From Symsagittifera roscoffensis (lineage: Eukaryota > Xenacoelomorpha > Acoela > Convolutidae): a stretch of DNA of 64,000 nt. This document shows positions 12,540 through 25,269 of this stretch, one piece after another; the first letter of the stretch is position 1; each line of letters begins with the position of its first letter. Location: positions 61,840,754-61,904,753 of the forward strand of contig NC_087065.1 in NCBI RefSeq assembly GCF_963678635.1, written 5' to 3'. The notes below the pieces were generated by a model. The model saw only the letters and a program-made list of their open reading frames with translations. It ran no database searches and was not told where the DNA came from. A program made the position numbers and the translations under genes.

Positions 12540-13920
12540 ATGGTTTCGATTGAAAGTCCTCCTACTCCCCTGTGTGCCTGTATACTCCCCTAGAGTCACT
12601 TTTTTCTTGACCCCTCCGTAAATTGTCTGTGGGAAAAAGTTTTACATATTTTTTTAGTAATTTTTTCGTTTTCCCAAACATTAGCTTCCCAAATCTAAGT
12701 TTATGATTTCAAAAAAAGAATGACTTTTAAAAAATCCCTGCATAAGACGGTACAGCGAAAATTGTTTACACATAAAGCAATGGCACTCGGACTTGTCAAA
12801 CTTTTGATTTGTGACCGTTTTGAGACTCTTTTTGTCTTTTCTCGAAAACTAAGCTCTCAAATCTGATATTGTGGGACCAACGAAGATAAAAAATTTAGGA
12901 AGTTTCCCTGAATTAGCGGCCAGTGACAAAAATTTTTACACAAAAACAATCGCCTTCGGAAAAGACCATTCTTTGACAATTTATTTAAAATTTTTTGATT
13001 ATTCTTGGAAACTACCCTGCCCTATCTGAGTTTTGGGATTCCTTTCAAAGAACGATCTGCGGAAAACACGTAAGTTTATGCAACTACGCCTAAAGTCTTT
13101 GAAAACCAAAAGTTGTGGCCCTCGGAAATGTCAAAGCTTTGATTTCTGACCGTTTGTTTCTTAAGTTTTTCTTGAGAAAAACTATCCCAAACCTACAGTT
13201 TTGGGTTCAACCGAAATTACAGATTGCATAAACTTCTTCTGCATAAGCAGCTACACCCTGTTTTTTCACACAAAAAACTGTGAATTTCGGATATGTTAAT
13301 TTTTTTTTCTTGTTGACTGTTTTTTGAACTTTCCTCGCCAACTAACCTGCCAAAACTGACATAATACACTTAACCATAATAACAGCTTGTTGAGAGCCTT
13401 CCTCTATATTTGGCTGTGCCCGGTTTGTTTAAGAAAAAAGTTATGACCTTCAAGCAATTCAAAGAAATGAAACATTGACAAGTTTTTGGAAAATTTCTGA
13501 TTTGACTACCGTGCCAGTTCTCAGGTTGTGTTCAATTGAGAAACACGGTTATGGGACTCTTTTTTGCTGAAGCAGCACTAACCTGTTTTTAAAAAAAAGA
13601 TATGGTTTAGAAAGTTTTTGACGTTTTTGACTGTTTTTTTAGCAACTGTTACATTTTTCTTAAAATTTACACAATTGAATCTAAGATGAAAAGTTGAGTT
13701 GAAACAACCGGTTGCAATAATTGTTCCTGCGGTAACGGCGGCGCCTTAATTTTTTATGTAAAAGAAACGTCATTTTCTTTGGAAAATTGATTATCTCAAA
13801 TTTGTTCAATCTTACTTCTTTTAGTAAAGAAACAACTAATTTGGATTTGGGCAAAGTCCAATTTTTGAAATCTCATTTTTAGTGCCGCATCAGTATAGCA
13901 AACTCATTCGTCATCAAACA
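12540..13920 (+). repeat. diverged ~165-180-bp tandem array, block 1
   Basis: Recurring phrases appear in the same order every ~165-180 bp: GCATAAG plus a GC-rich clause, a TTTTTACACAAAAA clause, a CTCGGAAA-TGTCAAA clause, a TGACCGTTTTT clause, a TTCTCGAAAACTA clause, then CCCAAATCTGA and a TTTTGGGTTCAATC clause. Adjacent units share only short matches, so the array is old. It contains no ORF worth calling. Confidence 0.6.
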
Positions 13921-14732
13921 CCTACCTCCATTTTCAGTTACGCTCTCAATTGTTTTTTAGAGAAAACTAGGTTCACCCAGTTTTATGTTTTTTTTTTATA
14001 ATTAAGTTTGTTTTTATTTGTGTTCAAATGCTTCGCCTCTCTGTTTAAATTTCTGTTATTTTACTCTTGCCGAAAATGATTTTGTTTGTTAAAAAAGCGG
14101 GGAAATAAGCAGATAAAGCGGAATATTCCCCTCATTTCACAGATGATTTTCATTAGAACTTTTAATCACATAAGCTTATCCGTTAAGTTTTCGTGCTACG
14201 AATCTAGATTTGGTCTAACTAGAGTTGTGGAGAAAGTCATAACGCATATAATCATTCGCATAACCAATTATGTAACGAAAAAATTGTTCTTTTTTCTGCT
14301 ATGTTTTCGAATGTCCAAGTCCAGGTAGGGCATTACAGGTCTTCAGCGCTTTGCCCGCCTCATCAAGATCGCGTATCAGTACTTTGCATTGGCTCCTGTT
14401 GTTAACAAGTTTTTTTTGCAAGGGTCAAATTAATCTGTTTTTTCTTTCTTACTGAAATTCATTATAGCTTCACACCCTTCTTTATTTTGTCCCAGACTGT
14501 CCTAGTCCAGGTTCTGTTGACTCCTCCTAGTGGTCTTCACCAGATTTTTTTTCCAATTTCTAGAGGTTCGACCGGTATCTCCTGTTCGTTCATTCTTAGA
14601 ACAAGTAGCCATCCCAGACGACATCTTTAGTTGGCGCAGCTCTGCTTAACATTCTTTGGAAGAAGTTGATTCTGATTGCTGCTTCCCACTCTCGTGGGGC
14701 TTTCCGTTTTTTTTTCCACGCGCAGTGATAAA

Positions 14733-15035
14733 AAATGCAGTCTCATGGGTACAGCGACAATTCGCAAGAAAAGACAACTCGCAACAAAAGACAACTCGCA
14801 AAATTTAAGCGAAACAACAACTCGCAAGTTTTTGAAGCGTATTGCAAAGTTTATATTCTCGATTTTAGGTAACCGGCTCTAAATTTCGTATAAAGCCGTA
14901 CCCTCTGTTGGCAAGCTCGCAACACGTTGTCGCGATTGCAGCGATGAGTATATTGCGAGTTGTCTTTCAATGAGTTGTCTTTTATTGTGAGTTGTCTTTT
15001 CTTGCTAGTTGTCGCATTACGAGTCTCATGGCCCG
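14733..15035. mobile_element. foldback element built of short subterminal repeats
   Basis: The left arm (about 14733-14830) has repeated AAAGACAACTCGCAA-type motifs in one orientation. The right arm (about 14938-15035) has the same motifs inverted (TTGCGAGTTGTCTTT type). Both arms start near a CATGG/TCATGG sequence. About 100 bp of unrelated sequence lies between them. It interrupts the diverged tandem array. No target duplication could be fixed. Confidence 0.6.
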
Positions 15036-15059
15036 ACTTCATGGCCCGATGGTAGCGTT

Positions 15060-15990
15060 GGTTACTTCATACTAACTTGACTTTTTTTCACTTCAAATCT
15101 CACACTTCTTTTTACTTGTCTTGTTTTGGGTTCAATCAAAACAAGTGCTTGTTCGTGGGAAGCCCACTCCCCCCACATAACCCACTAAGTCCAATTTTTT
15201 TTTCTAAAAATTTAGGACCTTCAAAAAAAACAAATATTTTATTTTTTGATCATTTTTTTCACTATTTTGACCTGTCTCAAAAACTACCCACCCAAATTTG
15301 GTTCAATCAAACCAAACTAACCTGGTGTGGGAAGCGCCCTCGCTTATTTAGCTGAGCTCAATTTTTTACACAAATGTTAAGGCCCTTGGAAAAAACAAAA
15401 AATTATTTTTTTCAATTATTCAACTTTTCTCGAAGAGCACCCTCAGCAACCTTAGTTTTTGCGTTCAATCGAAAACAGAAGGTGTTATTTTGTTCTGTAT
15501 AAGCCGATACGCGCACAAATTTTTGAAAAATAATTATATGATTCACGGAAAAGTAAAGTTTTTGGTCTGATGACCGTTTTTTGGAAACTTTTGGAGTTTT
15601 CTCAAAAGCTACGCTTCCAATTTTTATAATAAGCGTTCAATCTAGAAATTCTGTTTTGGAAATGCTTTTGCTAACAAGGTTACGGCTTTTTTTTCACAAA
15701 AAATTATTGAATTCGGAAAGTCAACTAAGTTTATAAGTTTTTGACCGTTTTTCAGAAATTTTTTGACTTTTCTTATAAACTGCCCAGTTAAATTTGATAT
15801 GAAGTGGTGAATCGAATGAACCGGTTGCAAAAGTTTTTCCCGAAGAAGCGGCGTCTCCTTAATTTTTTGTGAAAAACGTTATGTTTTTTGGAAGATTTCA
15901 ATGTCCCATAAATTTTCACCCTTTTCGTTCATTTTAGTAGAGAAACAAATAAGGTTTTGGGCTAAGCCAATTTGTCGAAAATCACTCATT
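15060..15990 (+). repeat. diverged ~165-180-bp tandem array, block 2
   Basis: The same clauses as at 12540-13920 return in the same orientation. The last part (about 15810-16010, with ACCGGTTGCAA, GCGGCG and CCTTAATTTTTT) is a paralogue of 13690-13920, so the end of the array appears twice about 2.1 kb apart. Confidence 0.55.
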
Positions 15991-17771
15991 TCATTACACG
16001 TCAGTTTAAAAGTTTTATCAAAACAGCCACTTACAGCTTTATTTGGACCCCTAGTTATCTTTCATCGAGACATACACAAGTTTTGGTTCTTGTTTTTGTT
16101 TGTTTTTTTTTTGGTTCTTGTTGGTTCTTGTTTTTGATTTTTCGTTTTGTTTTGTTTTGTTTTTGTTCGGTTTTGTGTTTTTTTTTGGGTTGTATCACAC
16201 TGTTTTGCCTCTGCGTTTAAAGTATTATTAAATGGCATCTTTGATAGTCTGCTGCCAAACGGTTTTAGAATTTAAGATCGAATATTTTGAATTCTTAAAT
16301 ACTTGAATCACTTACGCTTTTTTGTCCAGGAGTTTTTACAAAAGATCTGGAAAGTTTTAGTCAAAGATTTTTTGTTTTGCTGATTTGCAGTTTGTTCAGA
16401 AAAAAATCACAACTAACCTTAATTTTTGTTTTTTTTTGCTACTTCATGAAATTGATTGCACAACAGCTATTTTACAAATCAAAAGTTTTTTGGGACAACT
16501 TGATGATTAACGAAGAAATGAACCATAATTATTTTTTTTAAAAAGGTTTGCACTTTAAAAAAAATATGGTCTATTTTTTGACAAGATGAATCATATTGCG
16601 CGTTAAATATCCCAATTTGGTCTAAATATTTAATTTCTAACCTCTAAAATTTTATTTGAAAAATGATCACTGGTGAACTATATTGACAATTTTAAGTTAA
16701 GAACATTAGTAGTTTTCAGATGAAACAAAAAACTTCTTCAAGAGTGGCTGGTTCAAAAATCCCGGAGCAATAAATCTAGGTCAATATCGCATACTTTCAT
16801 TAAAACCAAAATTTTTGTTATTTACCAGATTATCAAACTGAATGTAGAAAAATATAAGCCGTAGTGTAAATTTCTGGTTTTTCGGTGAGTTCGACTATAT
16901 GATTGTTTGATGCAAGGGTTATATATTTTCCGCTCACAGATCCGTTCTGCTTTTTTTTCGGTTGACTGATAAATCAATTAGCCATTAAAAAAATTTTGGT
17001 TATTTTTATCCAGCAGTGTTATACTTGCGATGTGTTAAAAATTGTGAGAAAAAAAATACGATTTGCCAGTTGTTAGGCAAATACGTGAAATCAATTCAAT
17101 TTCAATAGTTCAAAAGAAGTCAGATTGCATTCTCCGTGTACTAAAATTAAAATGGCGCGGAAAAATGTGATTTTTTTTAGATTTCAAATCTTTTACTTAT
17201 TGTTTTCCCATCAAAATAAAAAAAAATACACATCAATCCTGTTTCTGAAATTTGACAAATTTTAAAAAAATTTGATCAAAATGTGTTCTTGAGATTCAAA
17301 GAGCTTTATTACCATAAACTTTATGTTTGAAGTTCGAAAGTCGAAACAAAACTCGATTGAGGCAAAGCTTAGCATATTGAAAAGACGCTGATTTAATATG
17401 ATGAATTGAAGTTTAAAAACGTTTCATAGGGGATCGTAGTAATAATAAAAGTTTGTCCAATTGATATCAGAAAAGGACCATTTCTTGTAATAGCGTATAG
17501 TGTTTAGCAATAACAAATGGGTATTGAAAATAAACAAATTAGACTGAAACAGATAAATGATATAGAATTTGATATAGAATCACTCTTTTCAAATAAAACA
17601 AATCGAATGAACTTGTTTCAAATGAGTTTTTTCCAATTGTAATTTAATTTCTAAGAACCAGTCTTTAACTTGAAGACTATTGCTTAGAAAAAGGTAAAGT
17701 AGACGATGAAAAATTTCGTAACATATGTTTTAAAAAGTTTCACTACTTTTTGCGATGGAATTCAAATCCGA
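15991..17771. other. no gene recognised
   Basis: AT-rich sequence. A TTTTGTTTTG-type low-complexity stretch lies at 16080-16190 and accounts for the overlapping hydrophobic ORFs there. Confidence 0.4.
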
Positions 17772-18008
17772 TTAGATTCTATGGCCGTTCGTCTCTGGGG
17801 AGATCGCTTGCCGGAGTGTTAGCTTCTGAACCCCCTTCATCTGCTCATGGGATTTTAAGGTGATCCCCATCCTCCCTAAAAATTGAATGTTCTCGACTGA
17901 TTGCACAACAAAAATGGGATCCCGAATCTCAGGAAAGTCCACAACCAGCTTTTTTGAATGAATTGCTTGAGTCCTGACTAAGTCCAACAAAAGAAAAATC
18001 ATCATCAA
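17772..18008 (-). CDS. unassigned short ORF, possible exon or gene remnant
   Basis: A 78-codon minus-strand frame begins with a hydrophobic stretch rich in Met and Leu and continues into a balanced, protein-like sequence. Its GC is higher than that of the flanks. No family was recognised and no convincing splice partner was found. It could be a small exon or a piece of a decayed gene. Confidence 0.25.
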   Translation of the reverse strand: MMMIFLLLDLVRTQAIHSKKLVVDFPEIRDPIFVVQSVENIQFLGRMGITLKSHEQMKGVQKLTLRQAISPETNGHRI

Positions 18009-18930
18009 GCGCGCTTAAGCCTTGTCGCATTAGGGAAATTTAAAAAGTAGTTAAAATATTTAAAATGCAACCAAAGGTAAGGCAATAAAAACTGGCCAAA
18101 TGTTTTTGTTCCGTAAAAAAGAAGAATAAACTGCAGATATATATAAGAAGAAAAATTGAAACTAGGATTTAACTCAGTAGAAAAAAATAAAATACAAGAT
18201 AAAAAATAACTCAGTTTCTCTCATTTTTGCATTGGAAATACAAAACTGAAAAACTTTTGAAAAATTTTATCGCACAATTTCTCTGTTTAATTGAAGTTTT
18301 GCTCATAATATTTTTAGTTCTCTTTTTTCCGCAAAACTCAACGGTAAGATTAAAACTGTGTAACTCAATTTTTCAGAGGATAATTTTTTTATTTCTCTAA
18401 TTAAACCTATTCTCAATCGAATAAACTTGACTAAACATATCAAACGTACAAAAACTTCTGAAAAACTTAGGTTCAGCATCTATCGCATCAACCAGGAAAT
18501 TGGAAGAAAAATCTTTGCTTTTGGTCTGGTAAAAAACTCCAGGAAAATAATTTAATTTCAACGGAGCTTTTCCAATTATGGGTCAATTCTGGTGGGTTGA
18601 ATTTTCATTGAGCTACAGAAAACTGAATTAGTTCTATTTTAATTCTTCTTTTAAATCAAAAGCAATGAGCATATACATTGTTCATTCACGCTATTGTTCA
18701 ACTGATAAGAACAATAAAACATCTTCACAAACAGAAATTGGCCTAAAATTGTAGTGAAATGTTCCATTGAATCTGATCCGAGAACTTGTTTTCCGAGATT
18801 TTGTTTCATAGGAACAATTGCTGTGAGAACTCTAAAGAAAAACGTTTTGTTTTTTAAAGAGTGGACAAAAATGGTATACAAAAATTTTAGTTTCCTTATA
18901 AAATCTGTATAAATTGAGATAGGGACCAGT
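18009..18930. other. no gene recognised
   Basis: AT-rich non-coding sequence with no repeat partner seen inside the window. Confidence 0.4.
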
Positions 18931-19134
18931 TTGAGTTTATGTAAGTGTCATCAATATGTTCCTTTCTGTCTGGAGACCTGCTTGAGTTTATGTAAGTGTC
19001 ATCAATATGTTTCTTTCTGTCTGGAGACCTGCTTGAGTTTATGTAAGTGTCATCAATATGTTTCTTTCTGTCTGGAGACCTGCTTGAGTTTATGTAAGTG
19101 CTATCAATTTGTTTCCTTCTGTCTGGAGACCTGC
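18931..19134 (+). repeat. 51-bp minisatellite, four exact-length units
   Basis: Units begin with TTGAGTTTATGTAAGTG at 18931, 18982, 19033 and 19084, each exactly 51 bp. The first three are almost identical and the fourth has several substitutions. A degenerate partial unit precedes the first. Because 51 is a multiple of three, a plus-strand frame (18931-19179) reads as a Cys-rich 17-residue repeat, but nothing else supports coding. Confidence 0.95.
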
Positions 19135-19599
19135 TATCGTGACCTTGCGATCTCTAACGTCCGATATGATCTGAAATAGAACAGTGCAGTAAGATTTCGA
19201 TTTGATGACTGAAACCAAATCTGTATTTCAACATCAACTGATTGATTTAGCTTGCAAGACTAACAAACAAATGATATCCTTTCTGCCCTTAATTAAAATC
19301 AAGGAACAGTCAGCTATCTACTCATATGACTGAAAGACGATTGTGGTCCACAGAAAATCTAATTGTTTTCTATTTGAATTGTTTTTAAATAAAAGTAATT
19401 TCCAAAGGTAGAACTAACTTAATATCTCAGAATATAGTATCAACTATATTTTTAGAGGCAAATCGAAGGTGACAAACTGCGCCGAAGGCCGGTACATGCC
19501 GCATTCAATCAGAACCAAAATAATGGACGGATGATTTATAAACTTGCAAATTGAATAGTCTTACGTGATTTTTTAGCTCCTTTATTTAGTGAATTTGTT

Positions 19600-20470
19600 T
19601 AGTTTTAAGTGAACTTGCTTATCGACATATCTCCTTTTACAAACGAATGAAATTAATTTTACGGAACCGCTGGCTGTGGTATTTTTTGCGCTTCTGGACG
19701 ATTTTTATATAATTATGCAGTTTTTGCTCGTTAAAAATTTGACCAGCTTAGATATCTTGCTGGGGACTTTCTGGTAAAGCTTCTGAGCGTTGTATTTTTC
19801 TTCCGCTCATGGTGAGCCTCGTATGGAGAGATTTTAAGTGTCGCGTTGTTTGAGAACCTTAGCGCTTTGCGGGATCTTTCTATTGTTTGAGACGAAATGT
19901 CCGTTTTTTTTCTAAATTAGTATCGAAGTATTCAGTTTACCAATCGGTCTTTCTACACATTCCGTGTATCGTTCACCATGGGTAGTTCACCAATTTTAAA
20001 TTTTTATTGTCTTCCCATTAATTAAAAAAAGCTTTTTTGCCCTTCAGCATAATTTATTCCCTTGTCAATGTGTATTCTCCTGGTGCCACATGGGTCTTCA
20101 CGCATGTTTTTGAGAATTTTATGGATTTTTCTGGCATATTAATTCTGTATACGATTGCCGAGAGTCAGCGCCAAATCGATCCACTTCTACGATAAGATGT
20201 TTTTTCTATTTACTTAAACAGCTTTTAGGGCCCTAAAAATTGAGTTATACTGACTCATTGGCTTCTCGACAATTCGCGTTCAGGCATTTTTCCGACGTAC
20301 CTTTTTTACATAGTGGTTTGCGATCCTTACCGGCGAAATTACACACTGTCCGCAATTTTTAGCAATTGAGTCGATTGAGCAGTTTAGTTGTGGATACTAA
20401 CGGTCTTTGGCGGTCCAGAACATATTCTTTCTCCCGTCGTGATGAAAATGACCACGGTGTGCAAAGAGGT
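19600..20470 (-). pseudogene. decayed LTR-retroelement integrase fragment
   Basis: Read on the minus strand in several frames, the sequence first shows an HHCC-type zinc-binding region: His residues next to GRKNMF, then CSIDSIAKNCGQC, at about 20450-20330. After a heavily damaged core comes a segment near 19890-19760 containing SPYEAHHERKKNTTLRSF, typical of the region after the catalytic core of retroelement integrases. Stops and frameshifts occur throughout. The catalytic Asp/Glu residues cannot be assigned safely. It ends within 450 bp of the left Polinton terminus and is on the same strand as most Polinton genes, but it lies outside that element and belongs to a different family from the Polinton and Gypsy integrases in this window. 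Confidence 0.6.
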
Positions 20471-20913
20471 AGGTATTACTATTTTGTATTCTACTAAGAG
20501 AATGTTTCTTGAACTTTAATTTCGTTGAAAAATTGTTCATCGCATTTTTTTGTCCTTCAACTCTTCTCTGTGTCCCTGGTTTGGATCATCTCTCTGATTG
20601 TATCTTATTGGAGGTTAGCACTGTTTAGTGTTTTCTCAAAATCGAAGTTAAATAACTCTGGTAAAGATGTTAATTTCCTAAAATTTTTGAAACTTTAGAA
20701 ACAACTGACAAAACTAATTGTTTGAATCCACAGTTGTGATTGTCTTGCCTTAGAATGCGGAAGGTGTAGGAAAAACAGTATTCGATTTATTAATTTCAAA
20801 AAACTAAATTAACAGTGTAATCAGGTTTCAATAAGCTTTGTCACATTCAGTTGAGATTTGTCTGGATTTGAGAGATTGGAAAATATACACCTCAAAGACA
20901 ATAAGATGCATGT

Positions 20914-20919
20914 ATTTCA
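20914..20919. repeat. target-site duplication ATTTCA (left)
   Basis: Six bases directly before the left terminus are identical to the six bases directly after the right terminus (39599-39604). Polintons make 6-bp duplications. Confidence 0.92.
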
Positions 20920-21158
20920 AGTAGTATTGTAATCCGCCGTGTGTCCTTAGGGGGGGGGGTCTTTTCGACGGTAGGGGTCTTTAGAGTCCTACCAAAAGTA
21001 GGGTCCAAAAGGACCCATCTTTTTTAAAGACCCCAAAGTACCCTGCCCGAAAAAAAGACCCCTCTCTTAGGACACCCGACAGACAAAAAACTTTGATATT
21101 TATTTTTGCGCGGTGGTTAAATTTAATCCCTTCCAAACTTTCCCACCACTAAATAAGT
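20920..21158 (+). repeat. Polinton left terminal inverted repeat
   Basis: This arm matches 39356-39598 in inverted orientation almost throughout. It includes a G run of about ten bases, a segment rich in GGGTCTTT/GGACCC, and a final block up to CTAAATAAGT. The arms differ by scattered substitutions and homopolymer length. Confidence 0.95.
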
Positions 21159-21566
21159 ATGGGTATATCCGGCGGCGGTTTTCTCGCTTATTTTTATCTG
21201 AAAGCTAATCCTTTTCGTTCAGATAAATATGAGTTTACATAAAGAACCATTCATATTTCCTTATAAAAATTTTTGGTAATTATTTTTCGTTTCGCTTTCT
21301 TATTTTATTTTCAAACTTATTTCCAACTCTCCCTTATTTTCGACTTATACCATTTTGATTCTTTTAGCCTTACTATTAGCTTACTTTGGGAAACTAAATA
21401 CGCAATCCTTCGCTCCTGCTTCAAGGGTAAGTTGCAATTACCAGTCTCTTTTGCGCCGATCTATTTAACTTAAAACAATGTTTGTTGAATGTTTTATATT
21501 TACAATTGTACAGCCGTAATTCCAAGTAACAAGGCAATTTAGCCGACATTTTTAAGTGAAAAGATT
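21159..21566. other. non-coding left subterminal region
   Basis: Lies between the left TIR and the 3' end of the polymerase gene. No coding signal was accepted; the 66-residue plus-strand ORF at 21273 has no domain. Confidence 0.4.
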
Positions 21567-22105
21567 TTATTGATCAGTTTTATCAAGTTTTCTCCTTTTT
21601 TTCTGACTAGAACTAACAGACGCTTCTGTTAGAATGAATGGGTTATTGATAGGCGGAGGGTCTTTTGAACTGCTAGCTGCGCTTTCTTCTTGAAGCTCTT
21701 CCTCAGCATAGCTTTCTTGAAGAAAGCCCCAATCTGGGACCCGGAATTCCGGTGATTGCCAGCTTTCGCTGTTTTTGCTGCTATAAGTCGGGGTATTTGT
21801 CAACTCTGAGTTTGCCCACTCGCTTTCTTCCGCAATGGCCTCGAAGAACACATTTTCTTCTGTAGACCTGTGTCCAAAGGGCAATGTAGCTATCCAGTCA
21901 AACAGTAAGAACCGCTTACTATCAAAGGGTGAAAGGGCAATTCGGTTCTGCGCTATGGTTATGTTGGTTTGGGCTTTCGATTTTATTGAGTAGTTGTATA
22001 TACAAAAAGTTTTTCCACTCAGTAATGTTTCCCTGAACCTCTGGTGTGTAAGTTGCTGCTGGGAGTGCTGCACTACTCCTTTTGCACTCCTCTTGCTAGT
22101 TGAAT

Positions 22106-22616
22106 CTAAATGAAGAATAAAGATTAGCCCATAAAGCCCATGAAAGTTTAGCCTTGTAAGCCCATGAAACTTCGCAAGCCCAGTTCTAGTGTTAATATCG
22201 AAAACGGTTCCCAAATCTGAATATTTTGAAGACTCAATATCTAATAACATTCCAATTTTTTCAATTCCAAAAAGTTTAAATATCTTAATTCATTCCAAAT
22301 CATAAAAATTCCAAATCGTGTCATTATCAAAAAATAATTCCATGTCAAAATTTTAAATTTGTTCACGTCAGAAGTTACAAAAGTGCGTTTGTCGTGAGTA
22401 TTTGTTTAAAACATTTTAAATGATGAATGGTTCTTCATTTTAAGTTTTTAAATGAAGAATCAGAGCCTTTCAGGGCTAGTTATGTCTATTTAAATTGACA
22501 GGGATCAACAAAAGTTATTAATTTGGCCCCATCAAGATCCAAAACCCCAATGGATGGAACCCTTAATGTAAAAAAATGGAGGGTACTCGGAGAGGTGCTT
22601 TTTTTTCAATACTAAC
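22106..22616 (-). other. PolB intron, 511 bp
   Basis: Donor GCAG|GTTAGT and acceptor CATTTAG|ATTCA. Splicing joins ...YA to DSTSK... by completing a split codon (G|AT) and leads directly into the C-terminal block expected after the KLYSLKY segment. Without splicing the frame stops at once. Confidence 0.8.
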
Positions 22617-25171
22617 CTGCATATTTCAACGAGTAGAGCTTTGGTTTCAACGCGATGAATTCTGCAATGATTTTTCCCGCCGCCTCGTCCTTAAATTTCA
22701 ATACAACTTTCTTATTCACATTGCTGAATAAGAAGTGATTGCTTGGGTAGTTGGAAAAATTGAAACTATCGGTCAGTTTTTGCAGATCTGCGTATACGTC
22801 TTCGGTTTTTATCGCATGAATAAACGAATCTGTGTCACTGTATAGCAGTTCAAGGTTCTTGTTTGATTTCATTTGCCGATAATGAAAGCAAAACATGAAT
22901 CTTTTCGACAAATCCAAAATACTTGCACCAATTATCATGGGTTTGTCCCATAAAATACTCGTTACAGCAAAACAAACAGTAGCAACTTCCTCGTCGATTA
23001 TTTGGAAGCTTTTCATCGGGCTCAAAGCTGTTTTTTGAAGCAATTTTCTTTCGTTTCTAATAATTTCTAGTTTTTTGCGTCCTAGTTTTGATTCCATAGT
23101 TTTTCCGAATGCTGAATTTACGATGAGCTTGTAAAAGTTCTCTGCAAGTTTGTTGCGCGCTGACATTCTCAATTGAGTGTTTAAATCGACAAAGGGCTCC
23201 ATCCATCTAACTTGACGAAATATTTAGACCTTAATCAATTTGGTAACTCTTAAGTCTAGTTCTATGTAGAGTTTTAACGTAAGGTAGTGCAGAACGTAGC
23301 CTTTCTTTTGGATCTAATGTTTGAACCAGTTTTGGTACCTTTGGTAGCGACGTGACCCCCATCTCCCCTAACATCTGTATTTGCTCGTTACTTAGTTTAT
23401 CCGTACCGATAACTTCACGCGAGGGGGCTAGCGGGTAGTCTTTAAAGTAATCTTGAAGTTCTTCAGGTATACTGAGATCCACTTCCAAAATGTATCCCCA
23501 CTCAGAGTTATCGTCGGTTTGCAAAATATATTCGAGACTTTCCTCAACTTTTGAGAAATCTTTGATGGGAAGGGGACAGTGTTTCATAATACCCCCGTAT
23601 AAATTGTTAGCGTCTATATTCAATAGATAGCTAGAGGGCTCTTCAGGATTGTAGTCTGCGAGATATTTGTTGTTGGCTTTGAAAAAACGGCGTGCATATA
23701 TCGATGACATCCCTCCCCGAATCATTTTTTGAACCAAGTTCAAATGCTCCCTTTCAGTAAGTAACTTGAGTTCTGCATTGCAGACTTTTAGGAATGCATC
23801 TCCCGAGAGTTTACTAGCCGTGAAGTAGCATGCACAATCTAATCCGTACGTTTCGTAACAAACTTCACGAAAGGCTTCGAATACTAAAGCGAGTAGTAGT
23901 ACGTCCGTTGCGAGGTATACATCATGGTACTCGCCTAGTGATGCGCATTTCATTTCGGCGAAAACTTTAATGGCATGGTTGTACTGATTTTTCGAAACAC
24001 TTATTTCCCCTGCCTGTAAAGTGTTGCTCCACATTTTTTTAGGTGGCAGTCGAGTTTCTCAAAATTTTTCAAAACTACTAAAGTATGAATACGGGTAGAA
24101 ACCTTTTGTTTTAGCTATGCTATCTGTTCTGCTGAGTAGCCAAGCTCTTCAAAGTAATTTTTCAGAAGGAAAATTTTTCTTCCGGCAAGTATTTGACGAG
24201 TTTTGAAAGGGGGGACAGCATGAATTTATAGTAGTCTATGAAACGTAGATTTTCATACTTTTTTTTTGAGTTTTCCGTTTTTATTTGTGTATGATTTGAT
24301 ATAGACCGACATAGTGAGTGATATATATTTCTCCTCAGTGGAAGGGATCACTGAGTAAGTGTTTTCGTGGTTACTGTTTGAGAGCGCTTTTATAATGAAA
24401 TGCAGATCATAGTTTGACAAGTTATGCGCAATTACGGGTATATAGATCGCCGTTTTTCGATTGATGTTGCATTCGTTATGCGCCCACCCCAAGAACTTGT
24501 TGGTATAGTGACAGTGATCAAGTACAACTTGGTCATTGTCAGCAAATTCTGTTTCACATATCCAACAAGTGTGCGCTTCTTCACGCGTGCAACTTGGTGT
24601 GCCAGTGAACGTGTAATACTTTTGTTTTTCGAGGTACATTTGTTTCGCCAACGATTCGAGCGAGGCGATCAATTCCTTCATAACATTTTCTCCTCTCTTC
24701 AGTTCAAACTTTAAAACTTCGCGCTTCCCAAATTCAACAATGGCCAGAGCGTAACCGCATGGTTGATGAATCTCTAGTGTTTGCGTGCTAGATTTTTCGG
24801 GGTCTGGTTGCGGTCCGTATACGGGTAGTAGTAGCGATTCGAGGTCAAAGTAAATAACTCTCGGTACATACCAGCGGGCAGTTAAATTTTTGAAATGATG
24901 AGTGTCATTTCCCGGTTTTGGCATAGTGATTACCACTCCCTCGTCCTGGTAGCACATTTCCTGGTGTCTTTGTAGTATATCGATGGATGAACATGTATGG
25001 AAGCATTTGCGGCAAATTTGGTTTCGGTCTCGGTGTAGTTTTCCACGCACATATTCCACCACCCTCATCAAATGAGTGATCAGCACATAGTGATGAGTTT
25101 GTCCGTCGCTGAGTAGTAGTAGGTCAACACATAGATCACTTGAGTATCTGCTGGGTTCACCTTCTTTGTAC

Positions 25172-25269
25172 CTAATGAAAACAAACAATTGAGTGCTCGG
25201 GTTTCTGGATGAACGTAATGAGTTATAGATGATTAAACAAATATTTTATCAAAAAAAATCAATGCTCAC
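25172..25269 (-). other. PolB intron, 98 bp
   Basis: Donor CCG|GTGAGC and T-rich acceptor TTTTCATTAG|GTAC. Removal completes an Arg codon and continues ...NVFR into YKEGEPS..., the expected order in Polinton polymerases. Confidence 0.8.

Noticed and set aside
16050-16220. Hydrophobic overlapping ORFs resembling membrane segments
   Set aside because: They come from a TTTTGTTTTG-type low-complexity stretch.
23205-23235. A very short intron joining the two polymerase halves near 23215
   Set aside because: The only GT...AG pair would give an intron of about 15 bases; a stop plus frameshift is more likely.
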